The notes under the pieces: model-generated
Seen by the model: the letters and a program-made list of their open reading frames with translations, nothing else
Database searches by the model: none
Told to the model about the DNA's origin: nothing
Made by a program: the position numbers and the translations under genes
NCBI GenBank assembly: GCA_947630005.1
Contig: CANRGB010000008.1
Span: 1-45,154 of the forward strand
Length of the DNA: 45,154 bases
From: an uncultured Lachnospiraceae bacterium
GTDB taxonomy: Bacteria; Bacillota; Clostridia; Lachnospirales; Lachnospiraceae
Reading direction: 5' to 3'
In this document: positions 23,282 through 32,170 of the stretch, piece after piece
Layout of the letters: each line of letters begins with the position of its first letter
How positions within the stretch are numbered: the first letter of the stretch is position 1

Positions 23282-24373
23282 CTAATTCTCAATTAACGAC
23301 AATAACTCATTCATCTCAGAATAGAGAGATTCTTTTGACTCGGAATGCAGTATGACCGCCAGATATGGATTGCCATACCGGTCCTTCACCATCAGCGCGA
23401 GACAGGCGCCGGCATCGTCCGTCGTTCCTGTCTTCCCCCCAAATACGGAAACGTTGTCGGGACTGTCTGCCTGATCCGTAAAATACAGGTTTGTCGATTC
23501 CCAGGTCACGGCCGTGGCGGAACCGTCCCCGCGGGTGTACTCAGCGTAATAATTCTTCCGGTTTATAATGTCCTGAAAGAGATCACTTTTAACCGCTTCC
23601 TGGAAAATCAGGTAAATATCATACAGTGTCGTATAGTGATCCGGATCTGTCAGTCCGTGCGGGTTTGTAAAATGGGTTCCTGTGGCTCCCAGCTCCCGGG
23701 CTTTCTCATTCATCATCGAAACGAAACGATCCACGGAGCCCCCGATGTGTTCCGCGATCATCATGGCCGCGTCATTGCCCGACACGATCATCATTCCATA
23801 GAGGAGCTGGCGCAGAGAAAGCACGTCCCCTTCATGGATATCACAGACAGAGGACCCGGCCTCGATATTTTTCACGGTTGAGGTCACTGTGACCATTTCA
23901 TCCAGATCCCCGTGTTCAATCGTCAGAAGCGCGGTCATGATCTTTGTGATACTGGCCGGGGAGCGTTTCGCAAAAATGTCTTTCGCGTAGAGAACCTCCT
24001 CCCGGTTCAGATCAAACAGGCCCGCAGAGTAAGCGCTCAGAGGCAGCAGGCCGGCATTCTCATTGCCCGACGACACGCAGAGGCCGTCCGCAAACGAACG
24101 GTCTGTGCCTTCTGTCTGCAGACTGCCGCGAAAACCATAGACTCTGTCCATGTTGTCGTACAAAAGAAACAGGTCATAGTCATGCGAACGAAAAACAAAG
24201 TAATACACGAGAAACGTCAGAATCCCGCACAGCAGAACAAGCGCGGCAAGCACGGCCGCGAGCTTTTTCAGCCGGTTTTTTTCCTCCGCTTCCTTTTTCT
24301 GAAGCCTTGCCCACTCGCGCTCCGTATAGTAAGAACGTTCCAGGCTGTTATCTGTACATTTCACGCCACTCAA
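23282..24373 (-). CDS. D-alanyl-D-alanine carboxypeptidase, peptidase S11
   Basis: This 363-residue penicillin-binding protein has one N-terminal membrane segment (about 38-60) and the three active-site motifs: Ser141-Ile-Thr-Lys144, Ser198-Gly-Asn200, and Lys-Thr-Gly in GGKTGTTDD near 304. It should trim the terminal D-Ala of peptidoglycan stem peptides outside the membrane. The start is TTG at 24373, with GAGGAG just upstream, and it overlaps the end of mgsA by 26 bases. It lacks the C-terminal amphipathic anchor domain of DacA, being held by its N-terminal helix instead. It is the last gene of the shape and division cluster. Confidence 0.93.
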   Translation of the reverse strand: MSGVKCTDNSLERSYYTEREWARLQKKEAEEKNRLKKLAAVLAALVLLCGILTFLVYYFVFRSHDYDLFLLYDNMDRVYGFRGSLQTEGTDRSFADGLCVSSGNENAGLLPLSAYSAGLFDLNREEVLYAKDIFAKRSPASITKIMTALLTIEHGDLDEMVTVTSTVKNIEAGSSVCDIHEGDVLSLRQLLYGMMIVSGNDAAMMIAEHIGGSVDRFVSMMNEKARELGATGTHFTNPHGLTDPDHYTTLYDIYLIFQEAVKSDLFQDIINRKNYYAEYTRGDGSATAVTWESTNLYFTDQADSPDNVSVFGGKTGTTDDAGACLALMVKDRYGNPYLAVILHSESKESLYSEMNELLSLIEN

Positions 24374-24743
24374 GATCTCCTCTTTCTAATGATTTCAGAA
24401 GCAGCTCCGCCGACGCGATGTTGGTCGCAAGCGGTACGTTGTGGATATCGCAGAGACGGATAACTTTGTTGATGTCCGGTTCATGCGGTCTCGGAGTAAG
24501 CGGATCCCTGAAAAAAATGACGAGATCGATCTGATTCTGCTCGATCATGGCTCCCATCTGTTCTTCCCCGCCGATTGGTCCCGCAAGGAATTTGTGCAGG
24601 GTCAGTCCTGTGACATCCTCAATCAGCCGCCCTGTCGTTCCTGTCGCATAGAGCTCATGGTGAACCAGAATACTCCGGTAAGCGATACAGAGATTCTGCA
24701 TCAGCTTTTTTTTGGTGTCGTGCGCGATAAATGCTACGTTCAT
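24348..24743 (-). CDS. mgsA: Methylglyoxal synthase
   Basis: This 131-residue protein converts dihydroxyacetone phosphate to methylglyoxal and phosphate. Aligned by eye to E. coli MgsA, it keeps His8 (His19), the phosphate loop ATGTTG (33-38), Asp80 (Asp91), and His87 and Asp90 (His98 and Asp101). At the position of the catalytic base Asp71, however, GPMGGD reads GPIGGE: Glu60 replaces Asp. Activity may therefore be altered. It lies between rodA and the carboxypeptidase gene, an arrangement with no obvious metabolic link beyond co-transcription. Confidence 0.93.
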   Translation of the reverse strand: MNVAFIAHDTKKKLMQNLCIAYRSILVHHELYATGTTGRLIEDVTGLTLHKFLAGPIGGEEQMGAMIEQNQIDLVIFFRDPLTPRPHEPDINKVIRLCDIHNVPLATNIASAELLLKSLERGDLEWREMYR

Positions 24744-24756
24744 TACTCATGCCTCC

Positions 24757-25860
24757 TCAATACTTTCTGGTCTGCAGCCCCACATTCAGTACAAAACCAA
24801 TCCCGATATAAAAGCTGACGAGCGATGTCAGCCCGTAACTGACAAACGGAAGCGTGATGCCTGTGTTTGGCATAAGCCCCGTCGCTACCGATATATTTAA
24901 AAAGCTCTGGAAAAAGATCAGAGCGGCCATGCCGCAGCAGATCAGCGTCCCCGCGAGGTTTTTGGCCTGCCTGCCTGTCAGCAGGCATTCAAACGCGATC
25001 AGAAATTCCAGCAGTATGATCATGCAGCAGCCGATAAAGCCCAGTTCCTCTCCCGCGACCGCGAAAATGAAATCCGTCTGAGGTTCCGGAATATAATTTC
25101 CGTTTTTGACCGAGGAAATATCCTCATTGTTTAATCCCTTTCCGTAAAGCTGCCCGGAACCGATCGCGATAATCGAGTTGATCTGCTGCTGGGCATCCTG
25201 GGGATATTCTTCCGGTTTCATCCACGCGTAGATTCTTCTGAGCTGATAATTTCCCATCTGCTCTGTTTCCGGCTGCATCAGAATGCTCACGCCGATGATT
25301 GCGACCGGTATGAATACCGCCAGGATTCCTCCGATTACCTTGTAAGTCAGGCCCGCGGAGAAAATGAGCGTGCAGAACACCGCCGCGATCACGATCGATG
25401 TGGACAGGTCCGGTTCTATTAGGATCAGAGCCAGCTGAATTCCGATCAGCAGCACGGAGAGAAAAACAGTCCGCGGTCTGCTGATGTCATCCTGATGCGT
25501 CTCGAAAAATCTGGCGAAAAACAGGATCAGCATGATCTTTACAATATCGGAGGGCTGAAACTGGAGTCCCCCGATATTGACCCACCGAGTGGCGCCGTTG
25601 ACGTTTCGTCCGGCGAGCAGAACCGCCCCCAGAAGGACGCTTCCGATCAGGTAGATCAGCCAGTAAAAATTCAGTATCCATGTGTAATCAAACAAAGAAA
25701 CGGCAAGCATCGCCAGGATGCCGAGAATCATTCCGAAGATCTGTCTCTGCTGGTAAGATTCCCGCGCGCTTCCAATGATCAGGATCCCGAGCACGGAAAG
25801 CGCGGTCGTCCAGAAAACCAGCCGAAACCTGTAATTACTTAATCTGTACTGTCTTAACAT
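24757..25860 (-). CDS. rodA: Rod-shape glycosyltransferase RodA
   Basis: This 367-residue SEDS-family membrane protein has about ten hydrophobic segments and the SEDS landmarks: NGATRWVNIGGLQFQPSDIVK, IEPDLSTS, QTDFIFAVAGEELGF and the C-terminal PNTGITLPFVSYG. RodA polymerises lipid II into glycan strands for side-wall growth with PBP2 as its transpeptidase. PBP2 and MreBCD are in the same cluster, which favours RodA over FtsW or SpoVE. Its start overlaps the end of minE by 26 bases. Confidence 0.95.
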   Translation of the reverse strand: MLRQYRLSNYRFRLVFWTTALSVLGILIIGSARESYQQRQIFGMILGILAMLAVSLFDYTWILNFYWLIYLIGSVLLGAVLLAGRNVNGATRWVNIGGLQFQPSDIVKIMLILFFARFFETHQDDISRPRTVFLSVLLIGIQLALILIEPDLSTSIVIAAVFCTLIFSAGLTYKVIGGILAVFIPVAIIGVSILMQPETEQMGNYQLRRIYAWMKPEEYPQDAQQQINSIIAIGSGQLYGKGLNNEDISSVKNGNYIPEPQTDFIFAVAGEELGFIGCCMIILLEFLIAFECLLTGRQAKNLAGTLICCGMAALIFFQSFLNISVATGLMPNTGITLPFVSYGLTSLVSFYIGIGFVLNVGLQTRKY

Positions 25861-26080
25861 ATGGAACCCCTTGCTTTATCTCATGTACGATATCGACCCG
25901 TATTTCCGTGACTGTATCATCAAGATACAGATATTTTGAAAGAATATTCATAAGTTCCTTTTTCATCTGTCCGAATTCCTCCGGTGTGCAGGAGAGCCGG
26001 TCTGACGCGATCGTCTGGCGCGCGCGCATCTTTGCGATCCGGCTTGAAGTCTGCAGACCCCTTTTAGCGAGAATATTCAT
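25835..26080 (-). CDS. minE: Cell division topological specificity factor MinE
   Basis: This 81-residue protein has the MinE pattern: an N-terminal MinD-activating segment (SSRIAKMRARQTIASDRLSC), then EFGQMKKELMNILSKYL and a C-terminal dimerisation strand (EIRVDIVHEIKQGVPYVKTV). MinE drives release of MinD from the membrane and so moves the division inhibitor between poles. It starts two bases after the end of minD and overlaps rodA. Having minE rather than only DivIVA/MinJ marks a clostridial-type Min system. Confidence 0.93.
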   Translation of the reverse strand: MNILAKRGLQTSSRIAKMRARQTIASDRLSCTPEEFGQMKKELMNILSKYLYLDDTVTEIRVDIVHEIKQGVPYVKTVQIK

Positions 26081-26082
26081 GA

Positions 26083-26883
26083 TCAGCCTCCCTGCCTCCT
26101 GCGGAACAGGGCTGCCATTCTGCGGAACAGGGACGATCCTGTCTGGAAATCGGCGAGCGGAACAGCCTCCCCTGTTATCCTTCTGCAGATATTAAGAAAC
26201 GCGACGGACGCCATGGTGTCCGTTCCGATCACAGGTTCTCCGTGATTGGCCGCGATCACGACGCCGTCCTCGTCCGGGACCGCGCCGAGAAGATCCACGG
26301 CCAGGATATCCACGACATCCTCAATGGACATCATCTCTCCTCTGCGGATCATATCAAGACGCAGCCGGTTGACCAGGAGATTGATTTTCTCGATCCCCGC
26401 CGCCTCAAGCAGGCCGATGATCCTGTCCGCGTCCCGGATCGCCGCAACCTCCGGCGTCGTCACGACGATTGCGCGCGAAGCCGACGCGACCGCATTCCGG
26501 AATCCCTGTTCAATCCCTGCCGGACAGTCCATGATCACATAATCAAATAACGGTTTCAGGCGCTCGGAGAGCTTGATCATCTGTTCCGGGGAGACGGCGC
26601 TCTTGTCCCTGGTCTGCGCGGACGGCAGAAGATACAGATTCGGATAATGCCTGTCCCGGATCAGCGCCTGCTTCAGCCTGCAGCTGCCTTCCACCACGTC
26701 GACCAGATTATAAATAATCCGGTTTTCAAGTCCCATAACGACATCAAGGTTGCGCAGACCGATATCGGTGTCCACCAGGACCACTTTTTTCCCGAGCCGC
26801 GCGAGACCGGCCCCTATGTTCGCCGTCGAGGTCGTCTTCCCGACTCCCCCTTTTCCCGATGTGACTACGATTACTTCACTCAT
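26083..26883 (-). CDS. minD: Septum site-determining ATPase MinD
   Basis: This 266-residue ATPase has the deviant Walker A motif GKGGVGKTT with Lys11 and Lys16, the VDTDIGLRNLDVVMGLE segment, and the MDCPAGIEQGF Walker B region. A basic amphipathic C-terminal helix (LFRRMAALFRRRQ) serves as membrane-targeting sequence. MinD recruits MinC to the membrane. It is preceded by minC after 133 bases and followed by minE. Confidence 0.97.
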   Translation of the reverse strand: MSEVIVVTSGKGGVGKTTSTANIGAGLARLGKKVVLVDTDIGLRNLDVVMGLENRIIYNLVDVVEGSCRLKQALIRDRHYPNLYLLPSAQTRDKSAVSPEQMIKLSERLKPLFDYVIMDCPAGIEQGFRNAVASASRAIVVTTPEVAAIRDADRIIGLLEAAGIEKINLLVNRLRLDMIRRGEMMSIEDVVDILAVDLLGAVPDEDGVVIAANHGEPVIGTDTMASVAFLNICRRITGEAVPLADFQTGSSLFRRMAALFRRRQGG

Positions 26884-27016
26884 ATACGTTCCTCCTCCAT
26901 CCTGTTATTCCCTGTCACCAAAAACCCTTCCGGCGCGCAGCGCCTGTTCTTTTGTTTCTCAGTGCCTTCCGGGCCGCCCGGGATGACGGATTCTTTTTCG
27001 TTTCGGTATCTCAGCT

Positions 27017-27694
27017 TCACCCAAGGTAATCGCAGAGCGCGTCGCTTGAAAGCGTCCGGATCTGGATGTGGCCGTCTCTCAGATAGGCGATCTTCGGATC
27101 CAGAGGATAATTCCCCGCATCGGATCTTTTCACGATAGCGCTTCTTGCTGTTTTATCCGCGATGCGGATCCGCATCGGCTTCATGGTAAGCGCCGCGGCA
27201 AAACAGGAATCGTCGCCGCCGGCTCCCGCGTAGAGCGTCCCGGTACAGCAGCCGAGCACGACAATATTTCCGCGCGACACCACCTGGGCGCCCGGTTTTA
27301 CGTCCCCGATGACGACCACGCTGGTGTCTGTCTCGAGAACCTGCCCGGACCGCAGAGTTCCGCGGTAAAACTGTCCCTCCGCGCCTGGAGGCTTGTCCAG
27401 CGCCCGTATGACGGCGTCCTTATAATATTCATCAGACTCCGGGCGCTCATCCACCACACAGAGAATGCGCAGCCTGGAATTTTCAACAATCGAATCGATC
27501 AGCATCCGCTCCTGTTCCCTGCTCAGCACCCTGCCGCGAAAAGTGACAGCCACGTTCGCATTCTTGAAAAAACCTGCCGCGGACGCGAATTTTTCAGCGA
27601 CCGCCCGGCTCAGCTCCTCAAACGGCAGATCCGGATCAAGTATGAGGATCAGCCCATGCGGATTGCTCTTGATTATCACCGCATTTTTTCCCAT
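27017..27694 (-). CDS. minC: Septum site-determining protein MinC
   Basis: This 225-residue FtsZ inhibitor has a divergent N-terminal domain (about 1-105) and the C-terminal right-handed beta-helix domain (about 115-215). The latter shows the family pattern GTLRSGQVLETDTSVVVIGD, VKPGAQVVSRGNIVVLGCCTG, and TMKPMRIRIAD. MinC bound to MinD stops Z-ring assembly away from mid-cell. It lies 18 bases after the PBP2 gene. Confidence 0.93.
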   Translation of the reverse strand: MGKNAVIIKSNPHGLILILDPDLPFEELSRAVAEKFASAAGFFKNANVAVTFRGRVLSREQERMLIDSIVENSRLRILCVVDERPESDEYYKDAVIRALDKPPGAEGQFYRGTLRSGQVLETDTSVVVIGDVKPGAQVVSRGNIVVLGCCTGTLYAGAGGDDSCFAAALTMKPMRIRIADKTARSAIVKRSDAGNYPLDPKIAYLRDGHIQIRTLSSDALCDYLG

Positions 27695-27712
27695 TTCCGA
27701 TTCCTCTCTCCG

Positions 27713-30616
27713 TCAGTCATTGCGCACGATATCCGAAGATACCTGCGCGGCCCGCCCGGTGATCAGTTCACTCTCATCCTTCAGTCCAAAGTAATAGGAG
27801 ATGACATCTCTCGCGACCATCGCCGCGTTTGCCGAACTGTATCCGTTCGCGATCCTGACCGCGATCGCGATCTCCGGCTCCTCATAGGATTCGGAACCGG
27901 CAAAGCCGATAAAAAGACCATGGTTTGGTATATTGACCGCGATCTGGGCCGTACCGGTCTTGCCGGCGACGCTCGCTCCCGAAAATCCCCTGAAAGCAGA
28001 GCTGTTCACAACCACATTGTGCATGCCGGTATGGATCGTATCCCAGAGATCGCTGCCAAGCTCGAGTTTATTGTGAATCTTCGCGTCGTTTTCCTCAAGC
28101 ACGCTGCCTGTGGAATCACGGATCGCGTCGATCAGCGTCAGATCGTAGCATGTGCCTCTGTTTGCGAGCGTCGTCACGTACCGGGCGAGCTGGACCGTTG
28201 TATAAGCGTTGTCGCTCTGGCCCATCGCGCCGCGGACCGGATCCGCCGTCAGCAGATGCGGCGCCGTTTCCGGCACCTCGATGCCCGATTTTTCGTCCAG
28301 GCCGAACATTGAGGCATATTTGATCAGCTTTTCCGTGCCTGCCGCGTCGTCGTAGTTCCCGTTGACCAGCCCGAGCCTCATGCCGACCGTGTTGAAAAAG
28401 ACATTGCAGGAATCGCGGATCGCCGTCACGAGCGTTTCCATGCCGTGTCCTCCCGTATTCCAGCAGTTGATGGGAATCGCGGTGTCCTCAAACTTGCCGG
28501 AACAGAAGATTCCCTCGTCCAGAGTGATGACTCCTTCCATAATTCCCGCCACCGCGGTGATGGGTTTGAACGTGGAGCCGGGGGCCAGCGCTTCCATTGT
28601 GGCCCGGCTGTAAAACGGGCTGGATTTGTCGCTGTTCAGTTTCCGGTAATAAGCGGTATCCATGTCGTTGGCCAGACGGTTGTTGTCATAGCCGGGATAT
28701 GTCACGCAGGCAAGCACCTCACCGGTATCCGGATTTGTGACGACCACGGAACCGGAACATGGATTCAGTGCAAGCTGTGACGGCCGCAGCTCCAGGGAAG
28801 AGATTTTCTGCTGCATGAAATCAAAACCGCTCAGCGAGCCGTTGGAAAGCCGCTCGTAAGTTGAGGCATCCATCTCAAGAATGCCCTGATCGTACAGAAG
28901 AAGACAGATCTGGGCTCCCGAGATACTCTGTTCCTGCAGCATATAGCGGTAGACCTGCTTGCAGAAATCGTCGTCCTCATACAGATAATCCGCGATATAA
29001 TCCGCGAGCATGGAGTAAGTCTCGGAGGAATCCATGTATTCCGTGTCCTCCGAGATACGCGTAAGGTCCAGCCAGTTTTTGGAGATCGCGTAGGTCAGAT
29101 ACTCTTTCAGGCTGATTGTTTCTTCTTTTGTCCAGGCCAGATACATCGGATCGGTCTCATCGACCGCTTCCGCGTTGAGTATCCCCGTATCGTTCGTCAG
29201 CATGTTGCTGACAATATAGGACATATAGACCTGGTACTCATCCGTCAGATCTTTGTAGGCCAGCGGATGCTCTGTCAGGAGCTGTTCTTTGATCGTCGCG
29301 AATATGTCGGACGCCTTGACCAGAAACGCGTCGTATACGGCCCGTTCGTTTTCTGTGGCGTTGTCCGCCTTGAGATGGCTGACATCGAGAATATTGTTCT
29401 CGAACAGCGCGTAGTATACATCGTAATACGGGATTCTGACCTGGTCGGCAGAAGTGTACCACTCGTCGCTGATTTCCTGTTCGGGAACCATGTTGACCCA
29501 TACGATGCCGGCAATATACTGTTCGAGAATCTGGTAGATCGCGTTCTGCAGCTCATTGTCGATCGTGAGCGTGAGATCGCTGCCGGCGACGGGTTCTTCC
29601 CGCGACTCGACCGCGAGCGTACGCCCCAGGTTGTCGACGGACAGCAGCTCGCTGCCCTTGGTTCCCTGCAGCGTCGTCTCCATCTCCTTTTCCAGTCCGG
29701 TCTTTCCGACAATATCCGTAGCCGTGTATTCCTCGTTTTCCTCGCGGAGCTCTTCCAGTTCTTCCTGCGAGATGCCTCCCGTATAACCGATCAGCGGGGC
29801 GAGCGACTCTGCGTTCGCGTATACGCGGAGATATTCCTCGGAGATGTCAATCCCCGGAAAACGGTCTTTGTTCTCCATAATCTGCGCCATGGTGTCGCGG
29901 CCGATGTTGCGGGCGATCGTAACCGTCTGGTACCGCTGAAAGCTGTAAGCGGCGATATCCGCCCTCAGTCCGGCAAGCTGAAGGATCTCATGATCCGTAA
30001 AGGAATCCGGAAGGCCGTATTCCTCGCGTTCCTGCGCCGTAATATCGGGGTCAAGTATCCCGTAGTGATCCTTGTCGCAGAGCTGCTTCATCAGGTCTTC
30101 CGCCGTGATGTCCCGCTCTTTCTCGGAAAGATCGTCGATCAGGGCGTGGCCGAACAGATCGGCCTTGAAGCGCTGAAGAGTAAAGCCTGAGACATTGTAG
30201 ATATAGCTGCCGTTTGCCGTCTGTTCGATCTCAAAGTCCTCCACAACAGAATCGCCGTGGCTTTCGATCATCTTGATAATATTGTAAAGTATCCCGTTCA
30301 GATTCAGGTTTCTTGTATGCGTATTCGTATCAGGAATCGTGTCCTCAAACACGACGCAGTAGGAAAGCTCGTTGTAGGCGATGGGAACGCCGTTCCTGTC
30401 GTAGATATTGCCGCGCGCGCTTGAAAGCTGCCGCTCTCTCTTGATCGAAAGCGAGAAATCATTCTGATAGGACTCTCCGCTGATGATCTGAAGCTGGAAA
30501 AGCCGGTGAAGCAGCACCGCGGTCATCAGCGTGATCAGTATCATCAGAATCAGCACCCTTGATCTGGTGACCTTTGAAAGGCCGTGCTTTAAATGCTCAA
30601 ACAATACCGTCCACAC
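27713..30616 (-). CDS. mrdA: Penicillin-binding protein 2, large form
   Basis: This class B transpeptidase of up to 967 residues has an N-terminal membrane segment (about 18-42) and a dimerisation domain with RGNIYDRNGVPIAYN. The transpeptidase motifs are Ser681 in GSTFKPI, Ser-Cys-Asn in RDSCNVFF, and Lys886-Thr-Gly in AGKTGTAQ. About 250 residues of acidic, helix-rich sequence (roughly 372-622) lie between TIDNELQNAIYQILEQ and NPDTGEVLACVTYPG, which are close together in ordinary PBP2. It crosslinks new side-wall peptidoglycan with RodA. The start is uncertain: GTG 30616 lies inside the AAAGGAG site, and TTG 30604 is a possible alternative. Confidence 0.94.
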   Translation of the reverse strand: MWTVLFEHLKHGLSKVTRSRVLILMILITLMTAVLLHRLFQLQIISGESYQNDFSLSIKRERQLSSARGNIYDRNGVPIAYNELSYCVVFEDTIPDTNTHTRNLNLNGILYNIIKMIESHGDSVVEDFEIEQTANGSYIYNVSGFTLQRFKADLFGHALIDDLSEKERDITAEDLMKQLCDKDHYGILDPDITAQEREEYGLPDSFTDHEILQLAGLRADIAAYSFQRYQTVTIARNIGRDTMAQIMENKDRFPGIDISEEYLRVYANAESLAPLIGYTGGISQEELEELREENEEYTATDIVGKTGLEKEMETTLQGTKGSELLSVDNLGRTLAVESREEPVAGSDLTLTIDNELQNAIYQILEQYIAGIVWVNMVPEQEISDEWYTSADQVRIPYYDVYYALFENNILDVSHLKADNATENERAVYDAFLVKASDIFATIKEQLLTEHPLAYKDLTDEYQVYMSYIVSNMLTNDTGILNAEAVDETDPMYLAWTKEETISLKEYLTYAISKNWLDLTRISEDTEYMDSSETYSMLADYIADYLYEDDDFCKQVYRYMLQEQSISGAQICLLLYDQGILEMDASTYERLSNGSLSGFDFMQQKISSLELRPSQLALNPCSGSVVVTNPDTGEVLACVTYPGYDNNRLANDMDTAYYRKLNSDKSSPFYSRATMEALAPGSTFKPITAVAGIMEGVITLDEGIFCSGKFEDTAIPINCWNTGGHGMETLVTAIRDSCNVFFNTVGMRLGLVNGNYDDAAGTEKLIKYASMFGLDEKSGIEVPETAPHLLTADPVRGAMGQSDNAYTTVQLARYVTTLANRGTCYDLTLIDAIRDSTGSVLEENDAKIHNKLELGSDLWDTIHTGMHNVVVNSSAFRGFSGASVAGKTGTAQIAVNIPNHGLFIGFAGSESYEEPEIAIAVRIANGYSSANAAMVARDVISYYFGLKDESELITGRAAQVSSDIVRND

Positions 30617-31115
30617 TCCTTTTATCTGTCAGACTCAGCTGTCTGTTGATCTGGTACAGAATACGGTAACAGACGATCGTCAGAAGCAGCGTGTAAACCA
30701 CTTCCGGCAGGATGATCCGCCCCAGATAATAGAAAAAGTGGATCCTCCCCCGCATCAGGAACAGGAAGCCGTACTGCAGGATCCCGTAGACGAGATCGCA
30801 TACCGAGATCAGAAAAAGCGGCGTCTTGATGTCGTCGTCATAAAAAATGCGGTAAAAATAGCCGCTGTAATAGCCTACCCACAAATACAGCAGAGCATGA
30901 AATCCGACAATGCTCTCAAAAAAGATATCGCTGATCAGTCCGCAGAGAAATCCGGTCATCAGACCGTCCCTTCTGCCCCGCATCAGTCCGAAAGATACCG
31001 TGAGGATGATCAGGAGATTCGGCTTGATCTGTCCGATCGCGATCATCTGGCACACGGTGGACTGCAGGATCGTGCACACCAGGATCAGAACGATCATCGT
31101 TGTTTTCCGTTTCAT
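30597..31115 (-). CDS. mreD: Rod shape-determining protein MreD
   Basis: This 172-residue membrane protein has five or six hydrophobic segments and the MreD-like central stretch GLMRGRRDGLMTGFLCGLISD. MreD is part of the elongasome. It begins one base after the end of mreC and overlaps the PBP2 gene. Identification rests on topology and the mreB-mreC-mreD-mrdA order as much as on the weakly conserved sequence. Confidence 0.9.
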   Translation of the reverse strand: MKRKTTMIVLILVCTILQSTVCQMIAIGQIKPNLLIILTVSFGLMRGRRDGLMTGFLCGLISDIFFESIVGFHALLYLWVGYYSGYFYRIFYDDDIKTPLFLISVCDLVYGILQYGFLFLMRGRIHFFYYLGRIILPEVVYTLLLTIVCYRILYQINRQLSLTDKRSVDGIV

Positions 31116-31116
31116 C

Positions 31117-32085
31117 CTATCCCTCCTCCCCGTCAGGAGACGGCTCCTCTGCTTTTGTTTCGCTCTGCGCCTCGTCCTGTCCGGGAGCGCTGCCGGAAAA
31201 GACGGCGTCGTCTTCCAGTATGGCAGCCGTGTCCGAAGGAATATATTCTTTCAGTTCAAGGATGACCAGAACCTCCTGCAGATGCCGGAAATCCACGACG
31301 GGAGTGAGCAGCCCGGATTTCGTCATATTGTTGGAATCGTTGTTCAGTTCGCTGATATAGCCGATCAGAATTCCCGGGAGAAACTTTTCGCTGATGTACG
31401 AGGTGACCACCTTGTCGCCGACATGCACCTTGTTTTCCGAATCCGTCAGCTTTACAAGATTCAGCGCGCCCTCGTCAAGCAGACGCAGATCTCCCGCGAT
31501 GATGCACTGGTCGGACGTATTGGAAATCATGGCGCTGACGCTGCTGTTGTCGTCGATAATGGAACGGACCGTCGCCCAGCTGCTTCCGACTTCGGTGACA
31601 ATGCCTACCAGTCCGCTGCCGGAAATGACATTCATGTCTTTTTTTATGCCGTCTCTGGATCCCTTGTCGATCGTAAAGATCTGGAACCAGTTCCCGGATT
31701 CCTTCGCGATGATCCGCGCGCCGACTTTCTCATAGTCCTCATACTGCTGGTCAAGCTCAAACAGGCTGCGCAGGCGGTCGAGCTCTTCCTTGTTCTGGAT
31801 CAGCTGCGTGTTCTCCACGGTCAGCTGGTCCACCCGCTCTTTCAGCTGCGCGTTCTCCTCCCGCAGAGAAACCGCGTCCTCAAAATTATCCGCAAGACCG
31901 GACAGCCAGCTTCCAAGGCCGTTGATCCCTTTCTGAATCGGAGTGATCACAAAACCGCTCGCCTGCTTTACGGGGGAGATCAGCCCTTCCCCGAAAAAGG
32001 ACAGAACGATCAGCAGCACACAGACGAGGCTCAGCGCAATCAGAAGATACTGGTTCGATTTATTCTCATTCGTCGTTTTTCTCAT
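31117..32085 (-). CDS. mreC: Rod shape-determining protein MreC
   Basis: This protein of about 322 residues has an N-terminal membrane segment (about 14-34), a coiled coil (about 70-110), and the MreC beta domain with VGARIIAKESGNWFQIFTIDKGSRDG-type pattern and VISGSGLVGIVTEVG. MreC bridges MreB to PBP2 outside the membrane. I prefer ATG 32085, six bases after CAGG, to the in-frame TTG at 32091. The C-terminal tail is acidic and glutamate-rich, an addition to the core domain. Confidence 0.94.
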   Translation of the reverse strand: MRKTTNENKSNQYLLIALSLVCVLLIVLSFFGEGLISPVKQASGFVITPIQKGINGLGSWLSGLADNFEDAVSLREENAQLKERVDQLTVENTQLIQNKEELDRLRSLFELDQQYEDYEKVGARIIAKESGNWFQIFTIDKGSRDGIKKDMNVISGSGLVGIVTEVGSSWATVRSIIDDNSSVSAMISNTSDQCIIAGDLRLLDEGALNLVKLTDSENKVHVGDKVVTSYISEKFLPGILIGYISELNNDSNNMTKSGLLTPVVDFRHLQEVLVILELKEYIPSDTAAILEDDAVFSGSAPGQDEAQSETKAEEPSPDGEEG

Positions 32086-32170
32086 ACTCAACCTGCCTTT
32101 ATCTCATCTTTATCCCGTAATGCCGAAGCGAAACAGCCGTCCCCGGATACGGCAGACCGCTCTTCTGGCG

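Noticed and set aside
27068-28312. 414-codon plus-strand open frame
   Set aside because: It is antisense to minC and PBP2, both with clear motifs.
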